64,000 nt of DNA, taken from assembly GCA_004193205.1 (NCBI GenBank), contig RZUM01000007.1:248001-312000 (forward strand), in the 5' to 3' direction. Under the pieces are notes generated by a model. The model ran no database searches. It saw only the letters and a list, made by a program, of their open reading frames with translations, and was not told the origin of the DNA. Below are positions 61,312 through 64,000 of this stretch, piece after piece. Within the stretch, counting starts at the first letter, position 1, and the number at the start of each line of letters is the position of its first letter. The stretch is from Gordonia sediminis (GTDB lineage Bacteria > Actinomycetota > Actinomycetes > Mycobacteriales > Mycobacteriaceae). Both the position numbers and the translations under genes were made by a program.

Positions 61312-61656
61312 GTGTCCGAGCCGCTGTACAAGCTCAAGGCGGAGTTCTTCAAGACCCTCGGCCATCCCGCACGCATCCGAATCCTCGAGCTGCTCACGCA
61401 GCGGGATCATTCGGTCGCCGAGATGCTCGGCGAGGTCGGTCTCGAGTCGTCGAACCTGTCCGCGCAACTCGCCGTGCTGCGGCGGGCCGGCGTCGTCGTC
61501 GCCCGCAAGGAGGGCAGCACGGTGATCTACTCGCTCGCCGCGCCCGACATCGCCGAACTGATGGTTGTGGCGCGCAAGGTGCTGACCGGCATGCTGAGTG
61601 AGCACGTCGAGGTGTTGAGCGATCTGCGGGCCGGTAGCGCGGCCGACGAACGGTAG
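61312..61656 (+). CDS. ArsR-family regulator (Rv0081-like)
   Basis: 114 residues with GTG start and AAGGGAGG ribosome site. Winged HTH: LKAEFFKTLGHPARIRILEL, SVAEMLGEVGLESSNLSAQL and GVVVARKEGSTVIYSL. No Cys metal site, so it is not a classical metal sensor. Length and the following NuoB-like and HyfB-like genes match the arrangement Rv0081-Rv0083 of M. tuberculosis, where the regulator heads a formate-hydrogenlyase-like operon linked to hypoxia. Gene symbol not assigned. Confidence 0.88.
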   Translation: MSEPLYKLKAEFFKTLGHPARIRILELLTQRDHSVAEMLGEVGLESSNLSAQLAVLRRAGVVVARKEGSTVIYSLAAPDIAELMVVARKVLTGMLSEHVEVLSDLRAGSAADER

Positions 61657-61664
61657 TCCGCGCG

Positions 61665-62144
61665 ATGGGATGGGTGCGTAAGATCCTCGCCGTCGGCCGC
61701 GTGGCCGAACCGGCCGGCGAACCGCCGGCGGGGGCGGTGAATCCGCCTGCCGGGGTATGGGGTTCACTGCAGATCCGGCACGTGGACGCCGGATCGTGTA
61801 ACGGCTGTGAGATCGAGATCGGTGGCGCGTTCGGGCCCGTCTACGACGCGGAACGCTTCGGCGCCCGACTCGTCGCCTCACCGCGGCACGCCGACGCCCT
61901 GCTGGTGACCGGCGTGGTGACCCGCAACATGGCCGACCCGCTGCGCAATACCGTGGCGGCGACCCCGAAACCGCGTGCGGTGATCGCGTGCGGTGACTGT
62001 GCCCTCAACCGTGGTGTCTTCCGCGCCGCCTACGGCGTGGTCGGTGCGGTCGGCGACGTGGTGCCGGTGGACGTGGAGATCGCCGGCTGCCCGCCGACCC
62101 CTGACGAGATCGTAGCTGCGCTGCGGTCGGTGACCGGCCGGTGA
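61665..62144 (+). CDS. NuoB/HycG-like small iron-sulfur subunit (Rv0082-like)
   Basis: 159 residues. The cluster-binding cysteines are in AGSCNGCEIEIGGAF, IACGDCALN and AGCPPTPDEIV, the pattern of the N2-type 4Fe-4S cluster in complex I and group 4 hydrogenases. It starts 8 bp after the ArsR gene and overlaps the next gene (GTGA, 62141-62144). Expected to be the small hydrogenase-like subunit at the cytosolic face of the membrane complex. Confidence 0.9.
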   Translation: MGWVRKILAVGRVAEPAGEPPAGAVNPPAGVWGSLQIRHVDAGSCNGCEIEIGGAFGPVYDAERFGARLVASPRHADALLVTGVVTRNMADPLRNTVAATPKPRAVIACGDCALNRGVFRAAYGVVGAVGDVVPVDVEIAGCPPTPDEIVAALRSVTGR

Positions 62145-64000
62145 GCGCCACGCTGGAGACCGCGCCGGTGGATGCGGGACACCCCGCACGTCCCGGGAGT
62201 GACGTCGATGCGGTGGTGGCGGGCCTGCTCACCTCGGTGATCGGGGTCCTCGGTCTCGGCATCGGGTTGGTCGGCGTGTTCGGCACGCCCGCACCGGTGC
62301 ACATCGGCTGGCTCATCCCGCTGGTCGGCGTCGACCTCGACGTCGATGCGCTCGGCGGGTTCTTCCTGGCGTTGACCGGAGCCGTCGCGATACCGGTGGG
62401 CGTGTACGCGATCGGCTACGCGCGGCGTGAGCATCTGGGCCGGGTTCCGCTCGCGGTGCTGCCGCTGTTCGTGGCCGCGATGCTGGTGGTGCCCGCGGCC
62501 GGCTCGATCACCACCTTCCTGCTCGGCTGGGAGCTGATGGCGCTGACCTCGCTGATCCTGGTGCTCACCGAACATCGGCGGCCGGAAGTGCGGTCGGCGG
62601 GCGTGTTCTATGCGGTCATGACCCAGTTGGGATTCGTCGCGATCCTCGTCGGGCTGATGGTGTACGCCGCGGCCGGCGGGGGAGATGTCTTCGCCGATCT
62701 CGGCTCGGTCGGCGAGGGCACCCGCACCGCGGTGTTCCTCCTCACCGTCGTCGGGTTCGGGTCGAAGGCCGGTCTGCTGCCACTGCATGCCTGGCTGCCC
62801 CGCGCCCACCCCGAGGCCCCCAGCCCCGTGTCGGCACTGATGAGCGCCGCGATGGTCAACCTCGGCATCTACGGCATCGCTCGCTTCGACCTGCAACTGC
62901 TCGGGCCGGGACCGCGCTGGTGGGGGATCGTGCTGCTCATCGTCGGCGGGGTGTCGGCGGTCTACGGGGTGCTCCAGGCCGCGGTCGCCACCGATCTCAA
63001 ACGGCTGCTTGCCTATTCGACGACCGAGAACATGGGACTGATCGTACTTTCGCTGGGCGCCGGGACCCTGTTGGCGGCATCGGGCGCCGACGACGCCGCC
63101 TCGGTGGCGATGGCCGCGGCAGTGATCTCGCTGATCGCGCACGCCGCGTTCAAGAGCCTCGGATTCCTCTCGGCGGGATCGGTGCTGGCGGCGACGGGCC
63201 TGCGTGACCTGGATCGCCTCGGCGGTCTGGCCCGTCGAATGCCCGCGACCACCGTCGTGTTCGGGGTGGCGGCGCTCGGCGCGTGCGGGCTGCCGCTGGG
63301 TGCCGGATTCGTCGGGGAGTGGCTGCTGGTGCAGTCACTCATCCACGTCGGCCCGGCCGACGACGCGGTGGTGGCGTTGGCGGCGCCGCTGGCCGTCGGC
63401 GCGGTGGCCCTCACCACCGGCCTCGGGGTCGCCGCGATGGTCAAGGCATTCGGTATCGGATTCCTCGCTCGCCCCCGGTCCCGCGAGGCCGCCCGCGCCG
63501 CGGAGTCGCCGGTCAGCATGATCGTCGGGATGACGGTCGCCGCCGCGGCGTGTGTCGTCGTCGCGGTCGCCCCGATCGTGCTGGGTGCGCTGCTGGGGCG
63601 GGTCCTCGCGACGATGCCGGCGGTGCAGACCGACGCGCCCGACCTGGGGACGATGCTGCACTTGCCGGGCCTGTCCGGATCGATCGCGCCCGGCCTGATC
63701 GCCGCCGGGTTGCTGGCCGCGATCCTGGTCGCGGCGGTTGCGGCGAGATGGGGTTCGCGCCGTCGTCCGGAAACCGCCGACCTGCCGCTGTGGGCATGTG
63801 GCGCCGAGGATCTCACCCCGCGCATGCAGTACACCGCAACCTCGTTCGCCGAACCGCTGCAGCGCGTGTTCGACGACGTGCTGCGCCCCGACACGGACAC
63901 CGAAGTGACCCATTTCGACGAGTCGCGCTATCTGGTGGAGAAGGTCGCCTACCGCGCCCGGGTCGCCGACATCGTGGAGAATCGGCTCTATCCGCCGGTG
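62141..64000 (+). CDS. HyfB/HycC-like proton-translocating membrane subunit (Rv0083-like; 3' truncated by window edge)
   Basis: The frame is open from GTG 62141 to the last base (620 codons) and continues beyond the window. It is a NuoL/M/N-type antiporter protein: FLLGWELMALTSLILVL, GFGSKAGLLPLHAWLPRAHP, EAPSPVSALMSAAMVNLGIY and DLKRLLAYSTTENMGLIVLS, with the conserved Lys and His of the channel. At least 13 helices fit. The late part (WACGAEDLTPRMQYTATSFA) is typical of HyfB/HycC. With the small subunit it belongs to a membrane-bound hydrogenase-like or related complex; the catalytic large subunit must lie beyond the edge. Confidence 0.92.
   Translation, partial: MSATLETAPVDAGHPARPGSDVDAVVAGLLTSVIGVLGLGIGLVGVFGTPAPVHIGWLIPLVGVDLDVDALGGFFLALTGAVAIPVGVYAIGYARREHLGRVPLAVLPLFVAAMLVVPAAGSITTFLLGWELMALTSLILVLTEHRRPEVRSAGVFYAVMTQLGFVAILVGLMVYAAAGGGDVFADLGSVGEGTRTAVFLLTVVGFGSKAGLLPLHAWLPRAHPEAPSPVSALMSAAMVNLGIYGIARFDLQLLGPGPRWWGIVLLIVGGVSAVYGVLQAAVATDLKRLLAYSTTENMGLIVLSLGAGTLLAASGADDAASVAMAAAVISLIAHAAFKSLGFLSAGSVLAATGLRDLDRLGGLARRMPATTVVFGVAALGACGLPLGAGFVGEWLLVQSLIHVGPADDAVVALAAPLAVGAVALTTGLGVAAMVKAFGIGFLARPRSREAARAAESPVSMIVGMTVAAAACVVVAVAPIVLGALLGRVLATMPAVQTDAPDLGTMLHLPGLSGSIAPGLIAAGLLAAILVAAVAARWGSRRRPETADLPLWACGAEDLTPRMQYTATSFAEPLQRVFDDVLRPDTDTEVTHFDESRYLVEKVAYRARVADIVENRLYPPV

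Overview
The window reads as chromosomal DNA of a high-GC actinomycete of the order Mycobacteriales, most likely Gordonia or a close relative. This rests on GC-rich codon use, frequent GTG starts with ATGA/GTGA overlaps, an ArsR/NuoB-like/HyfB-like trio with the layout of Mycobacterium tuberculosis Rv0081-Rv0083, paired WS/DGAT acyltransferases, an actinobacterial carotenoid cluster with a CrtYc/CrtYd split cyclase, and a Glu-Asp-Phe tRNA row. The genus is inferred from gene content; no 16S or other marker is present.

Region 1 (1-12.2 kb) is a catabolic island built on acyl-CoA chemistry: SDR, thiolase, two tandem LysR regulators, crotonase, metallo-beta-lactamase hydrolase, two CaiB-type CoA-transferases, a MaoC-type hydratase, a CitE-type lyase, an acyl-CoA dehydrogenase and a GntR/UTRA regulator. 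The CoA-transferase/hydratase/lyase operon diverges from the dehydrogenase, and the shared promoter region carries an inverted pair of operator-like sites.

Region 2 (12.2-21 kb) holds a GNAT protein, a cupin/MDR operon, an AraC-type regulator, an NAD-dependent epimerase, two alpha/beta hydrolases and a zinc alcohol dehydrogenase. A direct-repeat operator (two 21-bp units) precedes the cupin operon and the divergent araC/epimerase pair, and appears again 25 kb away upstream of the WS/DGAT operon, suggesting one AraC regulon. A 160-bp MITE-like element and two mirror-image repeat arrays lie here.

Region 3 (21-36 kb) contains an RCK-pore-RCK potassium channel, a lutABC L-lactate oxidation operon with a divergent FadR-type regulator, a PPOX protein, a secreted NHL-type beta-propeller protein, a hemerythrin-like protein, a large SARP/AAA ATPase regulator and a secreted alanine/glycine-rich protein.

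Region 4 (36-52 kb) has a BCCT transporter, two overlapping WS/DGAT genes and a complete carotenoid cluster: crtE, crtYc/crtYd, a CrtA-like monooxygenase, cruF, a CruG-like glycosyltransferase, a crtD-like desaturase, crtI, crtB and idi. Together these would make a hydroxylated, glycosylated and possibly ketolated monocyclic or acyclic carotenoid.

Region 5 (52-64 kb) has a DUF6394-like membrane protein paired with a channel whose filter is TIGFGE, a gluconate kinase/permease/regulator set, four tRNAs (Lys on the minus strand; Glu, Asp and Phe on the plus strand), a luciferase-like oxidoreductase, a decayed stretch with MarR-like and pirin-like fragments, a lipoprotein, and the start of a formate-hydrogenlyase-like operon that runs off the right edge. 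No phage, integrase, transposase or CRISPR array was seen.
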